Shown here one piece after another: positions 47,781-57,405 of a stretch of DNA of 64,000 bases. Both the position numbers and the translations under genes were made by a program. Origin of the DNA: Sphingobacterium sp. PCS056 (GTDB taxonomy: Bacteria > Bacteroidota > Bacteroidia > Sphingobacteriales > Sphingobacteriaceae); the NCBI RefSeq assembly GCF_023273895.1, contig NZ_CP096883.1:62001-126000 (forward strand). Direction: 5' to 3'. The stretch's first letter is position 1. Every line of letters begins with the position of its first letter. The notes beneath the pieces were generated by a model. It made no database searches. It was not told the DNA's origin and saw nothing but the letters and a program-made list of their open reading frames with translations.

Positions 47781-48787
47781 TTCTTTGCCCTATATTATTC
47801 AGAATTATACCAAAACTTGCAAATTACTTTTTGCACAAAATTTAAATAATAAATTATTTACGTAATAGAACTTTTCAATCGATTACTCTTTCTAGCGATA
47901 AGAATTAATTCAAAATTATACATTACACATAGAATCGGAAAATTGGATAGCAATTATAAACTAATTAATCTTATACATTTACGAATGTGATGTTTTTAAC
48001 TTAAAACAACAATCTCGATTCATAACATGAAAGTGAACCAAAGTTAGAACAATAATTCAATTGTGTATATAATAAATTAATTTAATTTTCATTAAATTTC
48101 AATAAATATGTATAATTACAATTGTACACATAATCTGTAAATAGAATTATGCAAGCAATCATTTATATTAAATCAAATTCTATAATTTGTTTGAATGTCT
48201 TATCTCTAAGAATTAGTTAGTAAAATATATTTTTGTTAAAAAATGTTAAAACAAATATATATCATTTTTATATGTGAAACAAAAAAATAATATGCTAGCA
48301 TATAAAAACATAGAATTTAACCATAATTAACTATATATCAGTCAGTTATTTTTAAATAAAAATGTAACAAAACAATAAAAGTTAATATCAGATCAGTCTT
48401 AATTTTAGTTTTTCATTAATTCAAATAATTAAGATGGTATTAAAGTACATCTTCTAAAACATTATTAAACTCTATACCGCACTTTCCTGCTTAATCAAGA
48501 TTGTAATTGGAAAATCCAAACTTAACTAGGTTAATAGCTAAAAAAATAAGAGCACAAACAAAGTTAGAAACGCAACCATTTCATTGAGCGCTAAAAAGCA
48601 AATAAACAAAACTTAGAAAACAGCCTTTAAAGCTCTCAATCAATCGTTAAATGATAAAAGGTCCCTTTGTAGGATTACTTTCTAGCTTAGAGAGACAACA
48701 ACTTGAAAAGGTGTAATAACTTCATCTAAGCTTACCAACCAAACTTTAAAAAATTATATCATATTTTTACCCATAACAAGCTCCTAT
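47781..48787. other. Gene-poor intergenic region of about 1 kb
   Basis: Very AT-rich and full of stops on all strands. It holds a TGTTAAAA pair (48235 and 48245), a palindrome TATGCTAGCATA followed by TAAAAA (48291-48308) also found at 63703, and no gene, tRNA or terminator that I can support. Confidence 0.6.
48291..48308. repeat. TATGCTAGCATATAAAAA, first of two exact copies
   Basis: A 12-base perfect palindrome (TATGCTAGCATA) with a TAAAAA tail. The second copy is at 63703-63720 and a partial copy (GCTAGCATAT) lies near 42694. Operator or small RNA element; unknown. Confidence 0.5.
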
Positions 48788-49108
48788 TTAAAAACAAGTG
48801 ATCCTCCTCTTAGAAACGGTTATCACAGATCTAAAATGTAATAGCACCTTAGCAAGAAAACGTCTCTTATTGACAAATGATAATCGCAAATTCAAAACAA
48901 TGTGATCCATTGTTTCAAGTTTGTAGATATAAATTAGAAAGTCATTGATCAATGATTTTAAAAAAGCAAACACTTCATGAACACATGCAGTACGTTTTTC
49001 CTTAAAATAGGTCATATGGTAACCTAGATACGTACTCCCAACTAGATACGAATCACAAATTATAAATAAGTGGCACCATTTTAATAAAAAGGCATTTCTC
49101 AAAGCCAA
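48788..49108 (-). other. Open frame of 106 codons, possible relic
   Basis: An open frame in a region slightly richer in GC than its surroundings, encoding a Phe/Leu/Lys/Arg-rich peptide with no domain I recognise and no clear start signal. It may be the worn remains of a mobile element or of another gene, or chance. I do not claim it as a working gene. Confidence 0.2.
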
Positions 49109-49272
49109 AAAGTAGTTAGAGTATTGCTCTTATATGTGAAATCGAACGGACAAATACAACAAGAAGATAGCACGCTAACTATCCTACACAAAGGTAGGTT
49201 GTACACAGAAAGTTAACCTCCTTTCATATAAAAGGCCGACCAGATGTATAAACAGGCAAGAAATGAAGCTTC

Positions 49273-50325
49273 TTAAAACTTAAACGTGACTAACAAAGCT
49301 TTATGGTCTGTAGGCCATACATCTACAGGTAATAAGAATTTATCCTGACTATCAGGATTTTGTTTTTTACCATATTTGACCGTTTCAGAAGGCCCAACTA
49401 TGTTGACTTCAGAAACATGAAATGGTATGTTCGTCCTATAATAAACGTAATCAATACGATCTCGATCATCAGCCAATGGTGCCCATGCAAGTTTTTCCAT
49501 ACCGACATCCTTATTAAACGATGGATAAGTAAAACCGGGATACTTAACAGGATTTGGATATTTTTCTCGAAAGCTATCCACAAAGCCAGATGCTTGTAAT
49601 AAGACTGAACAATCCCAAGGAACTACTGTACCTCTATGATCGAACAGGTTTTTTGTTGCAGATGTCCAATCCAGATGAGAAGGTTCATTAAAGTCGCCGG
49701 CTATAATAATTGTTTCATCCTTATTTTCTTTATTAGCATCTTGAATAATATCTTTTATAGCTTCTTCTCTTCGCCCCTTTCGGTTAGCTTCTAAGATAGC
49801 GTCTACACCAACTATAGGTTGATCAAGTTTTTTCCAGGTAACGCCATCATATCCTCGAGGTAGATAACAGGCATAATTAGTGTAGTCCAAGTGCACAGCA
49901 TAAAATGTTATGTTCCTACCATTCACTTGGATTTTACTTTTTAATACTCCGCCCATTTTACTAGTATCACCATACAACGCTTGTTGATCTTTAATTGGAA
50001 ATTTAGAAATAAAAGCTACATCTAAAGATGGCTCACTAGAAATGCCATGATACACCGCATTTGTACTTTTCAATTCTTGCAAGATACGCTGCACAAAATC
50101 CGTTTTGTTATAATTGCGAACATCGCTGAATAACACCACATCAGCCTTTTTATCTATAATCTCATCCGCTATTGCCTTAAAACCATTTGGAACCATCGTA
50201 CCTTCTTGCCAAATATTAATCTGCAAAACCTTCAACTGATTCTTTTGTTGTGAGAAAGATAACTTCCCAATAAAAACAAGGGTCAGGACAATTATCAACT
50301 TTATTAAATTGAATATATTAAACAT
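49273..50325 (-). CDS. Secreted endonuclease/exonuclease/phosphatase-family enzyme
   Basis: A 350-residue protein with a signal peptide (1-25, ending KLSFSQ). EEP-fold motifs in order: LQINIW (about 35-40), ADVVLFSDVRNY (about 59-70; the usual metal-binding Glu is replaced by Asp), YAVHLDYTNYACY, IIIAGDFNEPSH (about 205-216), DRIDYVYYR and the catalytic WPTDHKALL. The fold serves DNases, sphingomyelinases, inositol-polyphosphate phosphatases and others; export and context point to a phosphodiesterase acting on an external compound. It is downstream of pair 3 but behind a terminator. Confidence 0.87.
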   Translation of the reverse strand: MFNIFNLIKLIIVLTLVFIGKLSFSQQKNQLKVLQINIWQEGTMVPNGFKAIADEIIDKKADVVLFSDVRNYNKTDFVQRILQELKSTNAVYHGISSEPSLDVAFISKFPIKDQQALYGDTSKMGGVLKSKIQVNGRNITFYAVHLDYTNYACYLPRGYDGVTWKKLDQPIVGVDAILEANRKGRREEAIKDIIQDANKENKDETIIIAGDFNEPSHLDWTSATKNLFDHRGTVVPWDCSVLLQASGFVDSFREKYPNPVKYPGFTYPSFNKDVGMEKLAWAPLADDRDRIDYVYYRTNIPFHVSEVNIVGPSETVKYGKKQNPDSQDKFLLPVDVWPTDHKALLVTFKF

Positions 50326-50509
50326 ACTTTTTATTTTTCCTAATTATGATGCAAATCCCTCTTACTTATTCATAACATGTCAACAAGCTCTATGATCACG
50401 CTATTATAAAAACAAGGTTTCAAACAAGCAAGTCTTCACGTATATATGAATTAATCATAGACAAAAGAAAGATATAAATCTACAGTTTTATACATACGAT
50501 TAAAAATAA

Positions 50510-50537
50510 AAAAGCGATCTCTTTCGAGATCGCTTTT
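50510..50537 (-). terminator. Hairpin terminator after the third SusC/SusD pair
   Basis: A perfect 12-base stem (AAAAGCGATCTC and its complement) with a TTTC loop, 22 bases after the susD stop. Confidence 0.87.
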
Positions 50538-50559
50538 AAAATGATAACCTTAAAAATAA

Positions 50560-52035
50560 TTATTTAACATCCCACCATACTGGTGTATAGATAACGACAT
50601 TACCTGGATAATTGGCATTCGTAGTTGCTTCACTATTTGCATAAGGCATACGCAAAGGCATTCTACCTTCTCCTAAAGTTGAAGCTGCCGAAGTTGTGAA
50701 GAATGTCGGATATCCTGTTCTTCTCCACTCTGTCCACGCTTCAAACCCTTGAAAACCGCACATCGCAAAATACTTCTGTGTGATAATAGCTTTCACTTTT
50801 TCTTCTACCGTTCCAGAGAATACAGCATCAGGAGCTTTTGCAATATAATTTACCGCATCTGCGGCATTACCTGTTGCATTAAAACTCGAAGTAATACCAG
50901 ATTCATACAATGCCTTAGCATCACCTGTACCCCAACCTTTTGCTACAGCTTCTGCTTGCAAAAAGAAACTTTCAGCATTTGAAATCAACTTTACTGGAGC
51001 TACCGCTGATGTTGGGTCAACCGCGCGCCCACCAACTAGTGATGATGGAGAAGAAACTAATTTCTTGGTATTAGCACTATATGTTCCTTGATTAATAAAG
51101 GCAATAGTATCTTGTACTTTCCCATCGATATTAACTACTTTTTCGTAGAATGCAAATCTTCTAGGATCATTGTTTTTTACAAAAGCTTTTACAACAGTTC
51201 CACTAGCTACTACATTTTGAGTTTTACCTAAGCCCACCATTTCATTATAAAATGGATTTTCATTTCCTCCTGTAGTAGTATAAGTAATTGTAGCATCTTC
51301 ATCCAAGAAAACTGGATTTGAAGCATAAAGTGCTTTAATTCCTGCTGAAGCTTTAGCAGCATCAACATTTGATATTCTTAAATATGCTCTTAATTTCAAC
51401 GTATTTCCAAAAGCTTTCCACTTATCCAGATCGCCATTGAAAAGCATATCTTGACTCGTCACAGGTATAGCTTGTTGAGTTTGCAATAAAGCAAGACCTT
51501 TATCAATATAATTGAAAATAGAATCATAAACAACTTTCTGAGCTTCGTATTTTGGATTTAAATTACCTGCTGCTTGTAAACTTTCAGATAATGGAATATC
51601 CCCAAAAGCATCAGTTGCAATTTGAAAAGTGTAGGCTTTCAAAATATAAGCCATTCCCTTATAATTTTCATTTGCGGATGCCTTTGTATCGATAATCAAA
51701 TTTGCATTGTTCAACGCATTTCTGTATAGAATGGACCAAGAACGATCCATTGCAGAATTCGCAATTCTGTATTGGTCTAAAGTACGGTACTGTGATGATG
51801 TCGGGTTTTGAGTCCAATATTGACCCCAAACATTTCCATAAACCTGAAATGAATTACCCACCACTTGACTGATTGCTGCTTCTACCGAAGGCAATAATAA
51901 GCCAGGAGTAGCCTGTTCAGGATTATTGGGATTATCATTGATATCCAAAAATTTATTACATCCCGTCAAACCAACTGTGCCAATTAAAGCTAAAACTAAA
52001 AGCTTTTTAGCGTTTTTTAAATATATAGTTTTCAT
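50560..52035 (-). CDS. SusD-like lipoprotein (SusD-like_2 type, pair 3)
   Basis: A 491-residue lipoprotein with lipobox GLTGC (Cys26) and the start NKFLDINDNPNNPEQATPGL. It contains ATDAFGDIPLSESLQ (about 135-149), and ends in RMPLRMPYANSE and VVIYTPVWWDVK, very like pair 2. It starts 13 bases after its susC. Confidence 0.93.
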   Translation of the reverse strand: MKTIYLKNAKKLLVLALIGTVGLTGCNKFLDINDNPNNPEQATPGLLLPSVEAAISQVVGNSFQVYGNVWGQYWTQNPTSSQYRTLDQYRIANSAMDRSWSILYRNALNNANLIIDTKASANENYKGMAYILKAYTFQIATDAFGDIPLSESLQAAGNLNPKYEAQKVVYDSIFNYIDKGLALLQTQQAIPVTSQDMLFNGDLDKWKAFGNTLKLRAYLRISNVDAAKASAGIKALYASNPVFLDEDATITYTTTGGNENPFYNEMVGLGKTQNVVASGTVVKAFVKNNDPRRFAFYEKVVNIDGKVQDTIAFINQGTYSANTKKLVSSPSSLVGGRAVDPTSAVAPVKLISNAESFFLQAEAVAKGWGTGDAKALYESGITSSFNATGNAADAVNYIAKAPDAVFSGTVEEKVKAIITQKYFAMCGFQGFEAWTEWRRTGYPTFFTTSAASTLGEGRMPLRMPYANSEATTNANYPGNVVIYTPVWWDVK

Positions 52036-52048
52036 ACTTTACTTGCTT

Positions 52049-55000
52049 TTAAAATGAGACCTTAACATTGATACCATAATTTCTTAACGAAGGTTGAGCT
52101 GTAAAATCAAAACCTTGCGCATTACCAGCTCCTGCAGAATTCACTTCTGGATCAGCATATTTATTTTCGCTAGGCGTCCAAATAAATAAGTTGTTTCCAA
52201 AAAATCCAATCGAAGCCGCTCCAAATGGTGTATTTTTCAATTGATCTTTAGTAAATTTATAAGACACTGTTAAATTACGTAACTTGACATAAGTCGCATC
52301 CACAATATTAACTCCAGCTTCCATATTCGGATAATAATCTACTTTATCATATGTTGCTGTTGTATTCACTACAGAATTTCCTGCAGCATCTAAATAAACA
52401 GAGTTAGGGAAAATTTGTCCAAAACGTTCTCCACCTGTTTCAGCAGAAGTACCCACAAAACCTAGAATATCTTTTGTTCTGGAATAGAAAACACCTCCTT
52501 GTTTGGTATCAAACAAAGCGCTCATAGACCAATTTTTGTACGTTAAATTAGTTCCTAAAGATGCCTGAAAATCTGGATTATAGGTACCTAAGTATTGAGG
52601 TGAAGAAGAAACTACTGGTAAACCTGTTTTTTGATCAACAATTGTACGACCTTGATCATCTGTCGCATTGGTTACACCATAAAACTCACCATAAGGACGA
52701 CCAACTGCAGCAACAATATTCATTCCTGAAAAACCACCAACAGAAACCTGTTCCACGCCATCCATCAACTCAACAACCTCACTGTTGTTTTTAGTAAATG
52801 TTCCGAACATCTCCCAAGTAAAATTATCCGTCTTTACAGGCGTGCCTCTCAATGTTAATTCAACACCAGTATTTTTAACTTTACCAGCATTAACCAAACT
52901 AAAACCATATCCTGTAGAAGCAGGAATTGGAATACTTAAGATTTGATTTTTAGAATTGTTGTTGTAATAAGTAAAATCTGCATATAAACGGTTACTGAAA
53001 AAGCCCAATTCAGCACCAATTTCAAAAGAAGTGGTGATCTCTGGTTTCAATTCCATATTTCCAATTGTACTGCTCGACATCAATGCAGAAACATTACCAA
53101 ATGGGAAAGTTGTGGTTCCAAAACCGCCGTTGATCTCACCTCTTGAGAAAGTAGTCAATAGTTGGTAAGGGTCCGTATCAGAACCTACTTGTGCCCAGTT
53201 AGCACGTAATTTTGCATAGTTAAAATTACTTTTCAACTCAGGAGTAAATAATTCTGAAAGAACAAATGATCCACTTACACTTGGATAGAAGAATGAATTA
53301 TTTTGTTTTGGTAATGTAGATGACCAATCATTACGAGCAGTAGCTTGTAAATATGCAATGTTTTTATAAGAAACATTTAAATCTCCGTATACACCAATTA
53401 ATCTTCTATTGCTCCAAGAATCTTCAATTAAATCTAATGGACCGTTACTGTTTGCTAAATTATACCATCCTGGTACCACTAAACCACCACTCGAGTTGGT
53501 TGCAATACTACTATTGGATGTTCTACGTTGACGAATATTATTACCCAACATAAAAGATGCTTCCCAATCATCATTAAAAGAATGCGTAGCAGTCGCCATA
53601 AAATCATGTACGATTTCATTCACATTGTATTGATCGATACGGTATTGTCCTGGATCGGTTTTGATATTGTCTTCACTGTAATTTTCAGACGTATTGTCTG
53701 CAGGCAAGAAACTATACTTTGGAGATTCTGAACGACGACGGTCAGTATAGTTATCTAAACCAATACGCTCTTGAAAAGTTAACCACTCTAATGGTTTATA
53801 ATTTACATTAAAGTTACCAGTGATACGATTGACATCATTAAAATTATTGTAGTTTTCCAATACCCAATATGGATTATTAGAATATGCGCCATAGTATCCA
53901 TAAACATCATTATGTTCTACACCATTAGCATCTGTATAGCCGTAACTATTGTAAGGATTGGATAAATCTTTGAAACCAGTAATATCCATATCTCTTGGTG
54001 TTTGTAACAAATTGTTGTAAACTGAACCACCACCTTGACCACCGCCTACATTGTTACTATTGATACGACTGTAGTTAAACGAAACACCTGCAGAAAATTT
54101 ATTAGAAAATTCTGTTGATCCGTTAAAACGAACACCATATTTATTATAAGTATCTTTTTTCCCAGGATAAACACCATTTGAGTTCAAGGCATTTAAACCT
54201 AAATAGAAAGTCGATTTATCAGAACCGCCTGAAAAACTCAAATTGTTATCTGATGCTAAGCCTAAATCAAAAAAGTCTTTTACATTGTCCTTTACAGCAG
54301 AATAAGCTTTTTTCTGGCGAACACCATTAATCGCTTGTCCCCACTCTTGAATCTCACCTGTGAAAGGAGCTCCCCAAGACCAGTTCTCTTTTGGATCATT
54401 GACGAAGACTAGATCTCCCGCTTTAGTATAACCTGAATAACCTTGTCCATATTCATTTTGAAATTCTGGTAATTTCAAAATAGAAGACATGGTATTGGTT
54501 GAACTAAATGTAATTTCATTTTTAGATCCCTTTTTACCACTTTTAGTTGTAATAATCAAAGCTCCATTGGACGCTCTTGATCCATATAATGCAGCAGCAG
54601 CAGGACCTTTAAGAACCGTTACAGTGGCAATATCATCAGGATTGATATCATTACCACGGTTACCAAAATCAACACTGGATAATGATGACGCACCTCCAAT
54701 AACACTTGAATTGTCAATTGGTGTACCATCAACGACAATAAGCGCTTGATTATTACCTGAAATGGATGATCCACCACGTAATACAACACGAGAGGAACTT
54801 CCCGGGGAGTTTGATGTTGAAGTAATATTGACACCAGCTACTTTACCTGCTAAAGCACCAATAGCACTTGAATTTCTTCCTTCAGTTAATTCATCACTTT
54901 TAAGAACAGGTGCCGAATAACCTAAAGATCTTTTCTCTCTTTTAATTGCATTTGCCGTAACAACGACCTCTTCCAAAGCATTATTATCATCTTCTAATGA

Positions 55001-55279
55001 CACATTGAAAACGGTAGCATTGTTATTAACAATAATCGTTTTTTCGCCAAAACCAATAGAGCGAAATACAACAACCTTACCAGCTGGAACATTCAAAGAG
55101 TAGTTACCATTAGCATCGGTCTGTGTAGCTTGATTAGTACCTTGTACAACAACAGTAACCCCTGGTACTGCTTGACCAGTTGCTGATGTAACACGGCCAC
55201 TAATCTTTTTCTCTTGCGCGAATGCTACTGATGACAATATCATCCCACCTACAAGAAAACTAAGTAATGTTTGTTTCAT
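52049..55279 (-). CDS. SusC-type TonB-dependent outer-membrane transporter (pair 3)
   Basis: A 1076-residue transporter with signal peptide (SVAFA), the carboxypeptidase-like domain, plug (about 115-250; LRGGSSISGNNQALIVVDGT, KGPAAAALYGSRASNG) and a barrel ending YGINVKVSF. The N-terminal 100 residues match the other two SusC proteins closely. The leader lacks the GGTTAAGTAA hairpin of pairs 1 and 2. Confidence 0.95.
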   Translation of the reverse strand: MKQTLLSFLVGGMILSSVAFAQEKKISGRVTSATGQAVPGVTVVVQGTNQATQTDANGNYSLNVPAGKVVVFRSIGFGEKTIIVNNNATVFNVSLEDDNNALEEVVVTANAIKREKRSLGYSAPVLKSDELTEGRNSSAIGALAGKVAGVNITSTSNSPGSSSRVVLRGGSSISGNNQALIVVDGTPIDNSSVIGGASSLSSVDFGNRGNDINPDDIATVTVLKGPAAAALYGSRASNGALIITTKSGKKGSKNEITFSSTNTMSSILKLPEFQNEYGQGYSGYTKAGDLVFVNDPKENWSWGAPFTGEIQEWGQAINGVRQKKAYSAVKDNVKDFFDLGLASDNNLSFSGGSDKSTFYLGLNALNSNGVYPGKKDTYNKYGVRFNGSTEFSNKFSAGVSFNYSRINSNNVGGGQGGGSVYNNLLQTPRDMDITGFKDLSNPYNSYGYTDANGVEHNDVYGYYGAYSNNPYWVLENYNNFNDVNRITGNFNVNYKPLEWLTFQERIGLDNYTDRRRSESPKYSFLPADNTSENYSEDNIKTDPGQYRIDQYNVNEIVHDFMATATHSFNDDWEASFMLGNNIRQRRTSNSSIATNSSGGLVVPGWYNLANSNGPLDLIEDSWSNRRLIGVYGDLNVSYKNIAYLQATARNDWSSTLPKQNNSFFYPSVSGSFVLSELFTPELKSNFNYAKLRANWAQVGSDTDPYQLLTTFSRGEINGGFGTTTFPFGNVSALMSSSTIGNMELKPEITTSFEIGAELGFFSNRLYADFTYYNNNSKNQILSIPIPASTGYGFSLVNAGKVKNTGVELTLRGTPVKTDNFTWEMFGTFTKNNSEVVELMDGVEQVSVGGFSGMNIVAAVGRPYGEFYGVTNATDDQGRTIVDQKTGLPVVSSSPQYLGTYNPDFQASLGTNLTYKNWSMSALFDTKQGGVFYSRTKDILGFVGTSAETGGERFGQIFPNSVYLDAAGNSVVNTTATYDKVDYYPNMEAGVNIVDATYVKLRNLTVSYKFTKDQLKNTPFGAASIGFFGNNLFIWTPSENKYADPEVNSAGAGNAQGFDFTAQPSLRNYGINVKVSF

Positions 55280-55743
55280 GTTATTTACTTTGTTAATTTA
55301 ATATTTTAATAAAATAATATCCATTCAAAAAAACTGTTAAAACTTATATTGTTCAAACAACCTTATGTAGACGCAAATAAACTCCCAAGTATGACAGCTA
55401 AAGGACTCAATATTACGTAAAAACAGAATAAACACATAGAAAGCGACAAGGGCTTATTAAGACTCCTTTGATGCTCATTTTTATGAGAATCTGTAAATTT
55501 TCTTTTTAAAATTTACGATAAATAACGTGGTAGTATGATCTTTATAGACATTACATCTGTAAAGCGGGTAGCAAATATATATAGACAAAGTTGCTATTAC
55601 AAGTATTTTAACAAAAAAGTTTTTTTCACATCACAAATGTAAATAAGAGTAATGTATATTGTAAAAAACGCAAAGAGCTTGAAAGGAAATTATATTTTCA
55701 CAAATCCGAATTAAAACAGAATTTTATACGGCATAACACTATA

Positions 55744-55760
55744 TTAACAAAATTTTAACA
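55744..55760. promoter_or_regulatory. TTAACA pair upstream of susC (pair 3)
   Basis: TTAACA at 55744 and 55755, 11 bases apart, as in the other receptor upstream regions. It lies about 465 bases from the start codon and close to the serS terminator, so the link is uncertain. Confidence 0.25.
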
Positions 55761-55787
55761 GTAAAAGAGAATTTTACGAAACAAAAA

Positions 55788-55814
55788 AAGGTTGTAAAAA
55801 AAATTTACAACCTT
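55788..55814 (-). terminator. Hairpin terminator after serS
   Basis: An 11-base perfect stem (AAGGTTGTAAA and its complement) with a five-base loop, 22 bases after the serS stop. Confidence 0.8.
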
Positions 55815-55836
55815 CTCCTAATTTTTATCAATAATA

Positions 55837-57108
55837 TTAATCAATATATTCAAATCCTGTGTAGGGAACCAATACCTTAGGTATTTTTATACCCTTATCC
55901 GTTTGATTATTCTCCAACAAAGAAGCTACTATACGTGGTAAAGCTAATGCAGATCCATTTAATGTATGCGCCAATTGCATTTTACCCTCTTGGTTTTTAA
56001 ATCTTACTTTCAGACGGTTAGATTGATAAGTTTCGAAATTTGAAACTGATGACACTTCTAACCAACGTTTTTGAGCCGCACTAAATACTTCTAGATCGTA
56101 AGTCAACGCAGCAGTAAAACTCATATCACCACCACATAATCGCAGCACACGATAAGGTAATTCCAATTTTTGTAATAAACTTTGCACGTAAGTACTCATT
56201 TCTTCCAATGCAGTATACGATTGATCAGGGTGCACAATCTGCACCGTCTCGACCTTATCAAATTGGTGTAAACGATTCAATCCGCGCACATGCGCACCAT
56301 AGGAACCTGCTTCACGACGGAAACATGGTGTATATGCACAGTGTCTAATCGGAAATTGCTCTTCTTTCACAATCACATCCCGATAGATATTCGTAACAGG
56401 TACTTCCGCAGTAGGAATTAAGTAGAGATCATCATGAGTTACATGATACATCTGGCCCTCTTTATCAGGTAACTGACCTGTAGCAAATGCAGACGCCTCA
56501 TTAACCATAATTGGCACCTGTACTTCTTCATAACCTACTTTTGCAGCTTCATCTAAAAAGAAGTTGATCAAAGCTCGCTGCAATCGAGCTCCTTTACCTT
56601 TATATACAGGAAAACCTGCACCTGTTACCTTAACACCAAGCTCTAAATCTACAATCCCATATTTTGTTAATAAATCCCAATGAGAAACAGCATCATCAGC
56701 TAGTGTAGGAATAGTTCCATGCTCTAAAACAACTTCATTATCGTCAGCTGAAACACCTACAGGAACTGATGTATGAGGTAGATTGGGAAGTTGAACAATT
56801 TTTGCATTTAGATCTTGTTCCACAATAGCTAATTCATCAGTCAGGTGTTTAACCTGTTCCTTATATCCTGAGGACTGGGATTTTACGGCTTCAGCTTCTT
56901 CCTTTTTACCTTGACGCATCAATTCTCCGATTTTCTTTGCGGATGAATTTGCTTCAGCTGAAACGGCATCTGACTCGGATTGAATTTTGCGACGTTGTTC
57001 ATCTAAATGGATGATTTCATCAACTAATCCAATTTCCTTGAAATTTTTGACACCTAATCTCTCGATTACTTTATCCCTGTTTTCACGGATATAATTCAAT
57101 TGCAACAT
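55837..57108 (-). CDS. serS: Seryl-tRNA synthetase
   Basis: A 423-residue class II synthetase that charges tRNA-Ser. N-terminal coiled-coil arm (about 30-100), then the catalytic core with motif 2 TPCFRREAGSYG (about 260-271) and motif 3 NGSALALPRIVASLLEN (about 384-400). Length is standard. A good promoter lies just upstream. Confidence 0.97.
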   Translation of the reverse strand: MLQLNYIRENRDKVIERLGVKNFKEIGLVDEIIHLDEQRRKIQSESDAVSAEANSSAKKIGELMRQGKKEEAEAVKSQSSGYKEQVKHLTDELAIVEQDLNAKIVQLPNLPHTSVPVGVSADDNEVVLEHGTIPTLADDAVSHWDLLTKYGIVDLELGVKVTGAGFPVYKGKGARLQRALINFFLDEAAKVGYEEVQVPIMVNEASAFATGQLPDKEGQMYHVTHDDLYLIPTAEVPVTNIYRDVIVKEEQFPIRHCAYTPCFRREAGSYGAHVRGLNRLHQFDKVETVQIVHPDQSYTALEEMSTYVQSLLQKLELPYRVLRLCGGDMSFTAALTYDLEVFSAAQKRWLEVSSVSNFETYQSNRLKVRFKNQEGKMQLAHTLNGSALALPRIVASLLENNQTDKGIKIPKVLVPYTGFEYID

Positions 57109-57131
57109 AATTATGTGTATTTTTAAAGAAA

Positions 57132-57162
57132 CAAACTTAGATAAATTTGTTTTATTTACAAT
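57132..57162 (-). promoter_or_regulatory. Promoter of serS
   Basis: On the minus strand ATTG (-33, 57159-57162), 19 bases, then TAAGTTTG (-7, 57132-57139): an excellent match to the Bacteroidota consensus. The start codon follows about 23 bases later. Confidence 0.65.
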
Positions 57163-57405
57163 TTTAATTGTGTCATTTATACAACAATTTTATTCGTTTG
57201 AGTCTTTTTTATGGAGCTCTATTCAAGCTATCCACTTTGCAATCTCTCCCCTTTAGTCAGCTAGTAGTACATAATAGAAATAAAACAAAAGCAGACCATT
57301 TGTGAGTATCCTGTAAATATTCAAGTCATTTTTAGTCACATATGTTAAAATATTTAAGATAACTTGTAAATTGCCTTTGTAAACTTTTAAAAGCATAATA
57401 ACTCC

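Noticed and set aside
55280..55786. About 500 bases between the third susC and the serS terminator
   Set aside because: Searched for a small gene or RNA; only AT-rich sequence and one TTAACA pair were seen, so no gene is claimed.
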